Source: Bacteroidota bacterium (GTDB taxonomy: Bacteria; Bacteroidota; Bacteroidia; B-17B0; Aurantibacillaceae). Taken from it: DNA of 64,000 nt. Below, piece by piece: positions 1 through 9,165 of this stretch. Every line of letters starts with the position of its first letter. The stretch's first letter is position 1. The position numbers and the translations under genes are program-made. The notes beneath the pieces were generated by a model. It searched no databases. It saw only the letters and a program-made list of their open reading frames with translations, and was not told the DNA's origin. Location of the stretch: positions 17,506-81,505 of the forward strand of contig JADBXZ010000010.1 of assembly GCA_020403265.1 (NCBI GenBank), in the 5' to 3' direction.

Positions 1-1
1 A

Positions 2-1402
2 GCAGCGAATGAAAAAAATAGCGATGAAAAAAATGCTGATTTAAATAAAAAGCAAGATGAACTGAATAAGGAATTTGATAAACTCAAAGAGGATTTAAAG
101 GATTTGGAAAAAAAGAATCAGGAGCTAGAAGAACCTAATGATTTAGCTAAAACAGAACAGTTACAGAAGGATATTGCAAATGAATTGAATCAAGCCAAGG
201 AACAGTTATCCAAAAACAGTAAAAGTTCGAAAAGTAATGCTTCCAAGAATCAACAAAAGGCTTCAGAAAAAATGCAGGAAATGAAGGAAGCCATGGAAGA
301 TTCAATGTCGGAAGCAGAGCAACAACAAGAAGAAGAAAATATGGCCGATCTCAGACAAATTCTTGAGAACCTGCTTCATCTTTCCTATTCCCAGGAAGAT
401 TTATTAAAAGTTCTACCGAAAACAAGAGTGGATAATCCACAATATGTAAATATCCCAAAGCAACAAAGTAAATTACGCGACGATAGTAAAATTATTGAAG
501 ATAGTTTGTTAGCTTTAAGTAAGCGAGCTCCTCAAATAAGTGCTTTGGTTAATCGAGAAATAAGTTCGATTAATAATAATATGGATAAAACAATTAAAGT
601 TTTGGCAGAGCGAAACACAAGTGAAGCAAATATGCGTATGCAAAGTGCGATGACTTCTATTAACAATTTAGCTTTATTGTTAAACGAGAGCTTAGAGCAA
701 ATGCAAATGCAGATGAAAAAGAAGAAAGATGGAAAGCCGGGAAGTGGAAAATGCAAAAAGCCGGGGAAGGGTAATAATCCTAGTCAGGGACAGGGTAAAC
801 CAAGTATGCAAAGCATGAAGCAAATGCAAGAACAACTCAATAAGCAAATGCAACAATTAAAGGATGCGCTTGAAAAGGGACAAAAACCTGGAGAAAAGCC
901 CGGACAAAAACCCGGAGAGAAACCGGGAAATGGCCAAAGTCCGGGAATGGGAAAAAATGGAAATATGGGTATGATGCCGGGCAGCAGTGAGCAGTTTGCA
1001 AAAATGGCTGCCCAACAAGAAGCTTTAAGAAGACAGATGCAACAGTTAATGGATAAGTTAAAAAATAAAGGATCTAACCCTGGCGGTAATTTAGCGGATT
1101 TAATGGAGCAAACCGAGAAAGATTTGGTTAACAAGCAGTTAACTAACGAAACAATGAGGAGGCAACAAGATATTTTAACAAAATTGCTTGAAAGTGAAAA
1201 GGCAGAAAGGGAAAGAGAGCAAGATGAACAACGTAAAAGTAATGAAGCAAAAAATGAACAATTAAGCAACCCAAAACAATTTTTAGAGTATAAAAGGATG
1301 AAAGAAAAAGAATTGGAGTTGTTAAATACTGTTCCGCCAAATTTAACACCTTATTATAAAGAGAAAGTGAATACTTATTTAAATAACACAGGAAAACAAT
1401 AA
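2..1402 (+). CDS. DUF4175 family protein, C-terminal part (5' truncated by window)
   Basis: The frame is open from base 2 with no stop, so the gene begins left of the window and the first internal Met (base 104) is not its start. The visible ~466 residues are highly charged and coiled-coil-like, with a low-complexity Q/M/K/P/G stretch around bases 700-1000 (repeats of the PGQKPGEKPG kind). This matches the C-terminal half of the large Bacteroidota DUF4175 proteins, which carry N-terminal membrane helices that would lie outside this window. The biochemical role of the family is unknown. The stop lies 2 nt before the next gene's ATG, so the two are probably cotranscribed. Confidence 0.75.
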   Translation, partial: AANEKNSDEKNADLNKKQDELNKEFDKLKEDLKDLEKKNQELEEPNDLAKTEQLQKDIANELNQAKEQLSKNSKSSKSNASKNQQKASEKMQEMKEAMEDSMSEAEQQQEEENMADLRQILENLLHLSYSQEDLLKVLPKTRVDNPQYVNIPKQQSKLRDDSKIIEDSLLALSKRAPQISALVNREISSINNNMDKTIKVLAERNTSEANMRMQSAMTSINNLALLLNESLEQMQMQMKKKKDGKPGSGKCKKPGKGNNPSQGQGKPSMQSMKQMQEQLNKQMQQLKDALEKGQKPGEKPGQKPGEKPGNGQSPGMGKNGNMGMMPGSSEQFAKMAAQQEALRRQMQQLMDKLKNKGSNPGGNLADLMEQTEKDLVNKQLTNETMRRQQDILTKLLESEKAEREREQDEQRKSNEAKNEQLSNPKQFLEYKRMKEKELELLNTVPPNLTPYYKEKVNTYLNNTGKQ

Positions 1403-1404
1403 CA

Positions 1405-1812
1405 ATGATTCCGGCAAAGGGTGAACATATTAAAATTAGTAGTACCAATACGAATATTAGACTGGTGGAAAAGTTAATTGATGATGTTTGCCAAGTTTAT
1501 AAAGTGAACGAGGATAGTTATGGCAACATACTTATTGCCGTAACAGAGGCCGTAAACAATGCCATACAACACGGTAATCAAAATAATCCGGAAAAATTTG
1601 TGGAAATTGGATTTAATAATGTTAATCAGCTTTTAACTTTTAATGTTAGTGATGAAGGTAACGGTTTTAATTATAATGCTTTGCCTGATCCTACCGACCC
1701 TGCCAATATTGATAAGCCACACGGAAGAGGCATTTTTTTAATGAGGAATTTGGCTGATTCTGTAGAATTTCTGAATAATGGCAAAACGGTGATGCTAAGT
1801 TTTAAAAATTAG
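1405..1812 (+). CDS. Small GHKL ATP-binding protein, RsbW-like anti-sigma/serine kinase type
   Basis: This 135-residue protein is essentially a lone HATPase_c_2 domain. An N-box reads EAVNNAIQHGN (residues ~48-58), a G1 box reads DEGNGF and a G2 box reads HGRGIFLM. There is no sensor, transmembrane or dimerisation domain, and the length fits the RsbW/SpoIIAB class that binds ATP and acts on anti-sigma-factor antagonists or sigma factors. The partner cannot be told from sequence. The start is 2 nt after the upstream DUF4175 stop, which suggests translational coupling. The end is 2 nt from the end of the convergent outer-membrane gene. Confidence 0.85.
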   Translation: MIPAKGEHIKISSTNTNIRLVEKLIDDVCQVYKVNEDSYGNILIAVTEAVNNAIQHGNQNNPEKFVEIGFNNVNQLLTFNVSDEGNGFNYNALPDPTDPANIDKPHGRGIFLMRNLADSVEFLNNGKTVMLSFKN

Positions 1813-1814
1813 TT

Positions 1815-2957
1815 TTAAAACGCTTCTGCAACCAAAATATAAAAGTATCCACCTTCTTTTCCATAGCCATAATCGAGCCTAAGGTTTAATCTTTCAGCCG
1901 GGTTTATTACAAATCTTAGTCCTGCACCAACAGAGTACTTAAGGTTTTCAAATTTTAAATCGCTTTGTTTTTTAAATACATCTCCAACACCTACAAATGT
2001 TGTCATACCAAATCGCCAAAATAAAGGGAAACGATATTCAACTTGTGTACCAACAAAGTTGTGGTCTCTATATCTGTTTTTTGGATAACCCCTTAATAAA
2101 TCATCATTACCAACTATGGATAGATCTAAAAACGGTACTTCACCTGAAGCAAAGCGTGCTTTAGTTTGTAATGCTAATATGTGATTACGTTTAATTTTAA
2201 AGAATTGATGATAAGTAAAGTTTAATACATTAAAATTATAAGTGCTTCCGATTGCTTTGTTGTAAAAATAACTGGAGATTTCTACTAATTGACCTTTATG
2301 TGAGTTAATGACATTATCTCTGGTATCGTAAACAGTTACTAATCCAAGAGCAGATTGTCTTGTACCTTTGTTACCTGTAATGTTATTAACCAGTAAACTA
2401 CTATTTGGTTGATGAACAAAGCCGAATGTTTCTTCAAAATGATAATCAAAACCTAAAAATAAACCATGGTGAATTTTTTTCAGGAAAAGGGATTTAAAAC
2501 TAAATAAGTTATACTCATATAGCTCGTTAAAATCTTTGCTTGTTGCGTTGCCAATACCGTAAAAGCGGTCAGGAAAATTACGGAACCTTAGTTCACCTTT
2601 AAATAGAAAGTTTTCATTTCTGGTAAAAACGTTCCATTGTCCCCATAAATCCAGCTGTTTATTTTGTGTATAATCCCCCAAAAATTGCACATTAGACACT
2701 CTTGTATCCTTACCTATCGAATCTTTACTCGGCAATTTAAAATAGTATACGCCGGCACCACCAAATGCCCATCGGGTATCTGGAGTAAAGTATATGAGTG
2801 GAAGAATAAAAAACCCTGATTTTTCGGAATTCACCGTATCACTTAGTGGTTTAAAACCGGGCACACCTCTTTTACGTTTTGGTATACTATCGTCTGCAGA
2901 AGCCTCATGGCTAATTAAGAATAAAACGGAAGTGATTATAATTCTTAAATAGTTCAT
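1815..2957 (-). CDS. D15/BamA-like surface antigen beta-barrel outer-membrane protein
   Basis: 380 residues. The N-terminus has a signal peptide (MNYLRIIITSVLFL... ending near ASADD). The rest is strand-rich with the repeated aromatic/glycine pattern of a Bac_surface_Ag barrel, for example DYTQNKQLDLWGQWN, GLVTVYDTRDN and YRFPLFWRFG. The chain ends in ILVAEAF, a terminal Phe as expected for BAM-dependent insertion. No POTRA domains are visible, so it is a barrel-only member rather than BamA itself. It probably sits in the outer membrane as a small translocon or lipase-like 'PlpD barrel' relative; its substrate is unknown. It is convergent with the upstream ATP-binding gene. Confidence 0.8.
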   Translation of the reverse strand: MNYLRIIITSVLFLISHEASADDSIPKRKRGVPGFKPLSDTVNSEKSGFFILPLIYFTPDTRWAFGGAGVYYFKLPSKDSIGKDTRVSNVQFLGDYTQNKQLDLWGQWNVFTRNENFLFKGELRFRNFPDRFYGIGNATSKDFNELYEYNLFSFKSLFLKKIHHGLFLGFDYHFEETFGFVHQPNSSLLVNNITGNKGTRQSALGLVTVYDTRDNVINSHKGQLVEISSYFYNKAIGSTYNFNVLNFTYHQFFKIKRNHILALQTKARFASGEVPFLDLSIVGNDDLLRGYPKNRYRDHNFVGTQVEYRFPLFWRFGMTTFVGVGDVFKKQSDLKFENLKYSVGAGLRFVINPAERLNLRLDYGYGKEGGYFYILVAEAF

Positions 2958-3189
2958 TGTCTTTAAGCATGAAAGTTACAAAAAAATTAAATGAAAAATT
3001 GGCAAGATGATTTGGGGCGTACTTTTTAGCAAAAACAGTTAAAAAATGTTCGAATATCCTGCCTGTGGGCAGACAGGTTCAACAATTGAAAAAAGTGGCA
3101 GGATAGAAGAATAAAATTTATTAATTTTATGAGAAAGAATTGGAATAGGCTTGGGGTTACAAACCTATTCGCAAACATCCGCCGTGGTG

Positions 3190-3433
3190 TACTCCCATCG
3201 TCAACATCAAATGAAGTCCCACTTAAGAGGTAGGACTTCATTTGATGCATTCTGTGGATTCGGAGAGATTATTTGCATGATCTGCTCCTTTCCAACTCAG
3301 TGGATCAATAAAATGACGCCGCTTCGCTTCGTCTGTTTTTATTTCCCTTCAAATCCTTACAAGCATGCTTGTCGGATTTTCCGGAAAACAAAAATGCCTC
3401 GCCGAAAAGGCCAGGCATTTGTTGATCAGATCG
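3190..3433. repeat. Palindromic intergenic repeats, units 1 and 2
   Basis: Unit 1 has perfect 15-bp arms at 3205-3219 and 3233-3247 (CATCAAATGAAGTCC and its complement). Unit 2 has arms at 3303-3315 and 3416-3427 (GATCAATAAAATG / CATTTGTTGATC). Inside unit 2 are a small GACG..CGTC hairpin, a T tract, a CAAATCC/GGATTTT hairpin and a GCC/GGC hairpin before the right arm. Between the units lies a spacer with GGAGAGATTA..TGATCTGCTCC. The same architecture recurs at 11.7-12.0 kb and 15.0 kb with different arm sequences. Short ORFs across the region are not convincing genes. Confidence 0.75.
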
Positions 3434-3515
3434 TGGACTCCATCGACATATTTTCGAACTCTTTTGTAATAGATCTGGAGAATTTGAGCAGACTCAAGCA
3501 CTTCTTAGTTAGAGA

Positions 3516-3727
3516 TTAAATGCGAACTCCAATAATAGTTATATCATCAACTTGTTCTAGATTTCCTAACCACTCTGAAAATACTTTTTCTAGTAATTCT
3601 TTTTGCTCTTACATTGGTAAATGTGAATTAGAAGCTAAAAGTTCTCGTAAATTTTTACTCATAAATTTTTTTCCAGCCGGTCCACCAAACTGATCAGGAA
3701 AACCATCCGTGAGTGCATAAACAACCC
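3516..3727 (-). pseudogene. Relic of a SpoIIE-family protein phosphatase (C-terminal end)
   Basis: The minus strand reads VVYALTDGFPDQFGG..., then ELLASNSHLPM, a TAA stop, then EQKELLEKVFSEWLGN and LEQVDDITIIGVRI followed by a stop. This is the typical end of Bacteroidota SpoIIE/PP2C phosphatases (TDGxxDQFGG ... GNLEQVDDxTxIGxRI). The stop falls where relatives usually have Glu, so one GAA to TAA change would explain it. Upstream the homology stops abruptly at about 3727, where a fragment of a different gene begins on the opposite strand. The catalytic N-terminal part of the domain is absent, so this is a dead fragment. Confidence 0.75.
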
Positions 3728-3943
3728 GACAGCAGAGGTAAGAACGAAGAGAATATGAAGTTATCGCAAAAACGAAGTGAGGCTGTAATGAACTATTTTG
3801 TGAATAGTAAAATTGAACAAGCACGTATAAAACCTGTTGGCATGGGCGAAACAAATCCTTTGAATACCTGCACGGTTGGTGTGAAATGCACTTAAGAAGA
3901 ATACAAAATGAACAGAAGAACAGAGTTCAAGTTCAGTAAGTAG
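3728..3943 (+). pseudogene. Relic of an OmpA-like peptidoglycan-binding domain
   Basis: The plus strand reads DSRGKNEENMKLSQKRSEAV, then ARIKPVGMGETNPLN, then GVKCT, an in-frame TAA at 3893-3895, and EEYKMNRRTEFKFSK before the final TAG at 3941-3943. These are the hallmarks of the OmpA C-terminal domain (LSQKRAxxV, GxGET, NRRxEF). The stop replaces a residue that is normally Glu (T-E-E-E-Y). The fragment abuts the SpoIIE relic head to head at ~3727, which points to an old rearrangement or deletion. The N-terminal part of the protein is missing. Confidence 0.75.
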
Positions 3944-4064
3944 TTTGAAATACAATGTTTTATTTGTTTTTGTTTTTACAATTTAAGATCCTAAAATATC
4001 AAAGTTAAATCAATTATTTATTTTTAATTGAATCTATAAAAACTATTTCTAGGGTTAAGGTAAA

Positions 4065-4829
4065 TTAAACATTTTGTATTTTTCGTAAGAATACCAGTAG
4101 GTCGTTTTTTTTGGTACGGGAAATGGGAATAGAGGTGCCATCAACAAGTGTCACAAGTCCGCCATCTTTATTGGAATATTTAACAACATAGTTGCAATTA
4201 ACTACATAGCTGCGATGCGCCCTGAAAAAATATTCGTTTAATAAGCTTTCAAATTCTTTGATGGGTTTAGATGCTACGAACTGACCTGTTTTCGAATGAA
4301 CTATTGTGTACATGCCAGAAGCTTCTATGTATAGAATATTTTCCATTTCAAAGTAATGTACACCTTGGTGTGTTTGAATGATGAGTTTTTTTGGTTGAGA
4401 TGCAGTGAGGTTTTCATTCAGTGCAGTTAATCGTTGATGAACGGAATTACTAAGGTTTTTTTCTTTTTTTTGTTTGAATCTGCTAATGGTTTCTTTTAAT
4501 TCATTAGCGTCAATTGGTTTCAATAGGTAATCAAATGCCGCCATTTTAATGGCATTGATAGCGTATTGATCATAAGCAGTAATAAATACAATATCAAATT
4601 CTCTACCTTCTTTTATAAAGTCGTTTATTTGTAAGCCTGAGTAATTTGGCATCTCAATATCTAAGAATACAATATCCGGGTTTTTAGAATGAATGAGTTC
4701 TATTGCTTTCGGAAGACTATCGCCTTCACCAACGATGGTTACTTCTGGAAAAGATTTTTCAAGAAGAGCCCCTAATACCGTACGAGCATGCTGCTCATCG
4801 TCAATTACAATAACTTTAATATTTTCCAT
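4065..4829 (-). CDS. LytTR-family response regulator
   Basis: 254 residues. An N-terminal receiver domain (1-120) has the acidic pair in VIVIDDEQHA, phosphoacceptor Asp in IVFLDIEMPN, Thr in VFITAYD and Lys in LLKPID. The C-terminal LytTR DNA-binding domain (~150-250) contains IIQTHQGVHYFEMENILYIE and FRAHRSYVVNCNYV. It overlaps the end of the sensor kinase gene by 14 bp, the usual arrangement for a cognate pair. It probably binds direct-repeat promoters; the targets are not evident here. Confidence 0.92.
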   Translation of the reverse strand: MENIKVIVIDDEQHARTVLGALLEKSFPEVTIVGEGDSLPKAIELIHSKNPDIVFLDIEMPNYSGLQINDFIKEGREFDIVFITAYDQYAINAIKMAAFDYLLKPIDANELKETISRFKQKKEKNLSNSVHQRLTALNENLTASQPKKLIIQTHQGVHYFEMENILYIEASGMYTIVHSKTGQFVASKPIKEFESLLNEYFFRAHRSYVVNCNYVVKYSNKDGGLVTLVDGTSIPISRTKKNDLLVFLRKIQNV

Positions 4830-7752
4830 TTAAAACATATTTTATACTAATAGTTACCTGTGTTCCTGTTTCCAAATCTTCAATTTCAATTTTAATGTTA
4901 ACTTTCATTTTATCAGATAAGTTAATACGTTCTATTCTTTTATTTGTTGCTTCAATAGCAAACGACTTATGTTCTTTAAGGCTCTTAATGTTTATTTCAT
5001 TTGATCGCGCTCTGCCTATGCCATTATCACTTATAATAATATTTAGGCCCATCTGATTGCCATTTATTTTAATGTTTAATGTTTTATCACCTTCTTTATG
5101 AAGCAGACCATGTTTGATGGCATTTTCAATAAAGGGAATGGTAATTAAGGTTGGTATTTCTAGAAAATGTATATCAGTTTCTTTATCAATATCTAGGTTA
5201 AAGTGTATTTTACCTTCAAATCTGCTGGATTCGAGATGCAAATAATTTTTTATAAAGTCAATTTCTTTGGCAAGTAATATGTATTCCTTATTAGAATATT
5301 CAAGTACTGAACGAATAAGTTGGGAAAATTTTGAAATATCATTATACGCATCTTCACTTTTAGCAGTTAATACTTTCGCCTGAATGGAGCTTAATGTATT
5401 GAATATAAAATGAGGATTCATTTGCGAACGTATAGCAGTTAATTCGGCAGAAAGCAGCTTTATTTGTGAACGTTGTTTATCTAATTTTTCTTTATTTTTT
5501 TTATAGATCAAGTGTATGCGCCAGTTGTAAAGTGTTTTAAGTATTGTTATTATTAATACAATAGAAATAATAATGAACCACCATTTTTTCCAGAAAGGAG
5601 GTGTGACCTCAATGTATAAAGTAAACACAGATGACTCTACACCATCTTCATTAATTGCGATTGCTTCAAATATGTAGTTTTTTGAGTCTAATTGTTGATA
5701 TTTAAAATTGTATTCTGCTTTTTCGTTTGACAATGTAACCCAATCTTCATCAATGTCTCTTAAGCGGTATTTAAATGTAAATTGATTTTTACTTCTGATG
5801 TTTGGTAATACTTCTAATGTGAATTCAAGGATGTTTTTAGTATACTCAGACGAAAGTTTATTAGGGAGTATCCTTTTGTAAGTACCTTTTATATCTTGCA
5901 ATTGAATGGATGGTTTAATGAAATTAGTATCCATTATTCTTTTATACAATTTAATTGAATTTGGATGGATAACTATATAATTGTTGTTTGTTTTATAAAA
6001 GTCAATAATATGGGAGTCCATTCCTTTTGTTTGATTTAACTTATACACAGTAATGTTTTTTTGTAGATCAAACAACCACACTTGATCGTTAAAAAGCACA
6101 TATAGTAGGTTGTTAAATGTTTTTATTGATTTTACATCTGAGTTTGATAAGATAGTGGAGTATAAACCATGCTTTGTTCTTTTAATAACACCATAATTAC
6201 TCACCAGAAAATACAGGTTGTTTTTAGTGTCTTCAACAATTTTAGTGATAACTGGGTTAATTTTAATTTTCGCGAGTAGCTCTTCCTTTATTTCTTTTTG
6301 TGTGGATGGGTTGTATCTGAATAAACCTTTATTGGTTCCTACCCAAAGCTCATGCATAATAGAATCGTAATGTAGTGTATTGATCCAAGTACCATTAAAT
6401 TTTTCAACAATACGATCACCATGAATGATGTTTAAATTCATGGAAGTAGCGCAAAATATGGTATCATTTACAATAGCAATATCCTTAGTTGAAGTGATAG
6501 TATATGTTTTTTCAATTGCAAATGTTTTTTCATTTAATTTGTATAGTTTGTCGCAATAGGTAAATATGTTTTTGTTTTTTTTGTCGTAATAAATTGATTG
6601 TATGTCTGATCTGATATCGTGCTCAAAACATTTTTCAATTTGATAGTTCTCATCAAGGCAAATAAGTTTTCCTTTAAAGGATCCGAGAATTATTTTGTTT
6701 TGACTAGTTTGTATTGCACGATTGACGTAATCGTTTTTCCCTAAAATGTCATTTAAGGAATATTTTAATATATTTAGATCAGGGAAAATATATACGCCTT
6801 CATTAAGACTACTGATCCATAAATTACCTTCTTTGTCTTTAATAATATCAGACACTTGTGAGCCTTTTAACAGGTGCATTTTCTCATCTCCTTTGTTATT
6901 AAAAAAATATACACCATCGTAACCAACCAACGCATAAATGTTTTTTTCAATTGATTTGAGATAAGACCATTTAGTATAACCTAGCTCAACTTTAAATTGT
7001 ATTGTTGAAAGGCGAATTTGATCCTTTGTATATGTGTAAAGTTTGTTTTTGTTGAATTGATAGATCATTGTATGATCATTAATTGTTACAAACTTGCATT
7101 TACCATCAATATTGTCTGTTGATAGGGTGGTGTTTAGAAGCTTATTGTTGCGATCATAAATATTAATGGCTAATTTATTACTTATGAAGTAAGCTACTAA
7201 TAAGCAACCATTTGATGCCGTATCTATATCCGTTATATAGATATTTTTATTTGAAATAAATATAGGATTTAGAGTATTATCTTTTAAGTAAAAAAGATTA
7301 TTTACATCATGAACAAAAGTTCTTTTGTTCAATTGTTTTAAAATAGGTCTACCGGTTATATTAAGGTTAACATGATCAAGAAATTGTAATGTATCTGAAT
7401 TCAAAGAAACAAGATCACCAAAAAAGGATGCTGACAGCACCTTGCCGTTATCATCTTCAATTAAATTGTTGAGTGATTTGCCTTTTCCTCTGTTTTTTAT
7501 GTGTTTAAAAGAACTTCCGTTATATCTGGTAATTCCTTCCTCATGACCAATATAAACAACACCATTTTTGCTTTGTAATAACGAATAGATCGTATTACTT
7601 GGCAATCCGTTATTGGTATTTAACTGGTAAAAATAAGGCTCAAAAGTTTGGCCTTTTGAAATACCTAGTAGAATGGTAAATATAAATAGTAAACGGTTCA
7701 ATACTGCAAAAAACATCATAAAAATTAAGTTTACAAAATAGGATGCGTGCAA
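4816..7752 (-). CDS. Hybrid-like sensor: Reg_prop beta-propeller with LytS-type histidine kinase
   Basis: 978 residues from the first Met. A better export start may be one of the Mets at residue 12-13, just before a hydrophobic signal (LLFIFTILLGISKGQ). Residues ~35-640 are two-component-regulator propeller repeats (NGLPSNTIYSLLQ, DKEGNLWISSLNEGVY, LWVGTNKGLFRYNP). A YYY-like domain follows (KNQFTFKYRLRDIDEDW), then one transmembrane helix (WWFIIISIVLIITILKTLY). The cytoplasmic His_kinase domain has the phosphoacceptor motif SQMNPHFIFNTLSSIQ and an ATPase with IPFIENAIKHG and ISDNGIGRAR. The periplasmic propeller is the presumed signal input. It overlaps the LytTR partner by 14 bp. Confidence 0.92.
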   Translation of the reverse strand: MHASYFVNLIFMMFFAVLNRLLFIFTILLGISKGQTFEPYFYQLNTNNGLPSNTIYSLLQSKNGVVYIGHEEGITRYNGSSFKHIKNRGKGKSLNNLIEDDNGKVLSASFFGDLVSLNSDTLQFLDHVNLNITGRPILKQLNKRTFVHDVNNLFYLKDNTLNPIFISNKNIYITDIDTASNGCLLVAYFISNKLAINIYDRNNKLLNTTLSTDNIDGKCKFVTINDHTMIYQFNKNKLYTYTKDQIRLSTIQFKVELGYTKWSYLKSIEKNIYALVGYDGVYFFNNKGDEKMHLLKGSQVSDIIKDKEGNLWISSLNEGVYIFPDLNILKYSLNDILGKNDYVNRAIQTSQNKIILGSFKGKLICLDENYQIEKCFEHDIRSDIQSIYYDKKNKNIFTYCDKLYKLNEKTFAIEKTYTITSTKDIAIVNDTIFCATSMNLNIIHGDRIVEKFNGTWINTLHYDSIMHELWVGTNKGLFRYNPSTQKEIKEELLAKIKINPVITKIVEDTKNNLYFLVSNYGVIKRTKHGLYSTILSNSDVKSIKTFNNLLYVLFNDQVWLFDLQKNITVYKLNQTKGMDSHIIDFYKTNNNYIVIHPNSIKLYKRIMDTNFIKPSIQLQDIKGTYKRILPNKLSSEYTKNILEFTLEVLPNIRSKNQFTFKYRLRDIDEDWVTLSNEKAEYNFKYQQLDSKNYIFEAIAINEDGVESSVFTLYIEVTPPFWKKWWFIIISIVLIITILKTLYNWRIHLIYKKNKEKLDKQRSQIKLLSAELTAIRSQMNPHFIFNTLSSIQAKVLTAKSEDAYNDISKFSQLIRSVLEYSNKEYILLAKEIDFIKNYLHLESSRFEGKIHFNLDIDKETDIHFLEIPTLITIPFIENAIKHGLLHKEGDKTLNIKINGNQMGLNIIISDNGIGRARSNEINIKSLKEHKSFAIEATNKRIERINLSDKMKVNIKIEIEDLETGTQVTISIKYVLNGKY

Positions 7753-7858
7753 TTCAGCAATTTATTCATGCACTTTATAAGAAATATTTAACAGCTATTA
7801 AGGAAGTAAAAAATTACTGGTGCTATAGGTTTAATTTTGAGCTTCAATTTGTTCATTT

Positions 7859-9142
7859 ATGCGCGTGTACTGTATGTTTTTTATGATGTTGATAGGCTTG
7901 ATGTCTCAAGCTCAAGATCAATTAGTTCTATTAAAGGATTTTAAGTCCAAATCGCTTGTACCTGCTTCAGTTGTTAATGATAAAGTGGAAGTAAAAGCAA
8001 AGGAGTGGCCTATTACCATAGAATATCAAGGAAATTCAATTTCTAAAATTGTTTTGTTGCGCGCTGGCGTTTTAGAAGAGATCTACCAGCCAGACGTTCC
8101 CTCTTACCCCTCTTATTTTTATACCAGTGAAAATAGGTTGTGCTTTTTAAATGGATATTTTATTTATTATCGAATGAAAAGTGGTGAACCTGAGATATCC
8201 TATTTACTGTCAGATAAGGTTGAATTGTTGAAAGCAGCAGAAGGAAGTAAAGTTAGAAGCAATTTAACTGACTATTTTATGCAAATAAGCATTGAGCAAA
8301 AAGGTGCAAAAGAAAGTTTAAAGGAAGATCTGAATGCAATAAAAGAAAAGGAAAAACTCGAAAATTCATTAAAAGGGAAGAGTATTAAAAGCCTGGAGAT
8401 TGTATGGCTAACTAATGAATCAGAAACAGGCATGCAATCTAAAATTCAGTTTGGTGTAAAGGCAAAAGATGCAAGTGGAAAAATATTTGCAACCGATAAT
8501 TTAGGCGGGAAAACACCGTGGGAAGATTTTGAAATTACATCCAAAGGAGCAGTTCCGGGCGATGAATATTTAACGGTTGATACGGATGCTTCAAAAATTA
8601 CGAACGACATGGTGAGTTTAACAGTAAAAAGTAAATTTCACCAAGGTATAACAGCATCTTCATCTATCAAGTTAGCATATTCAACTCCCGTAAAATTATC
8701 CTATACAGGCAAACACGGCTGCCCGCCATTAATTAGTGGCACTGGAACAAGAGGAAGCAGAGCGCCTGATGCTGAATTAAATGTTTGTAATAGTAAAGAT
8801 GGTCAGTTTGTTTTTATAGAGGTGAAAATTGGCGGTGTTGTATTGCATAGAGTTAAATTAAAGAATGGTGTTGGCTTTTACCTAGATGTTACCGGAGGTG
8901 GGGGTTGTTCAGGAAAAAGCCAAAAGTCTAGTAATGGAGAGAAAGGTGGCGATGGTGGTGATGGTGGTAACATCATTGTAAACAAAAGTGCAAGTTTAAC
9001 AGGTGATAATTTGAATTTATATAATTCCGGTGGTAAAGGTGGAAATGGAGGCAAGGGGAAACCTTTTGATGGACCAAGTGGCATGAGTGGGAGAAGTGGT
9101 GATACCAAATATAACACCAAAGCAATTCAATTAAATTATTAA
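7859..9142 (+). CDS. Exported protein of unknown function with collagen-like Gly-rich tail
   Basis: 427 residues. The N-terminus is a signal peptide (CMFFMMLIGLMSQAQDQ). The middle section is soluble, with a Lys/Glu-rich helix near residues 145-175 and strand-rich sequence after it. The last ~70 residues are glycine-dense (GEKGGDGGDGGN, GGKGGNGGKGK, GPSGMSGRSGD), which is collagen-like, but no long uninterrupted GXY run is present. It is followed after 23 nt by another exported gene, so the two likely form an operon. I do not recognise the family. It is probably periplasmic or surface exposed. Confidence 0.7.
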   Translation: MRVYCMFFMMLIGLMSQAQDQLVLLKDFKSKSLVPASVVNDKVEVKAKEWPITIEYQGNSISKIVLLRAGVLEEIYQPDVPSYPSYFYTSENRLCFLNGYFIYYRMKSGEPEISYLLSDKVELLKAAEGSKVRSNLTDYFMQISIEQKGAKESLKEDLNAIKEKEKLENSLKGKSIKSLEIVWLTNESETGMQSKIQFGVKAKDASGKIFATDNLGGKTPWEDFEITSKGAVPGDEYLTVDTDASKITNDMVSLTVKSKFHQGITASSSIKLAYSTPVKLSYTGKHGCPPLISGTGTRGSRAPDAELNVCNSKDGQFVFIEVKIGGVVLHRVKLKNGVGFYLDVTGGGGCSGKSQKSSNGEKGGDGGDGGNIIVNKSASLTGDNLNLYNSGGKGGNGGKGKPFDGPSGMSGRSGDTKYNTKAIQLNY

Positions 9143-9165
9143 TCAAAAAATAGAAAACAAATAAA

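Noticed and set aside
3151..3519. 122-residue ORF on plus strand
   Set aside because: It spans two palindromic repeat units and reads through hairpins; composition is not protein-like.
3516..3943. TAA read as Glu (recoding)
   Set aside because: TAA ends most intact genes in this window, so loss of function is the simpler explanation for the two relics.
8878..9120. Pro-rich ORF on minus strand
   Set aside because: It is the reverse of the Gly-rich tail of the 7859-9142 gene.
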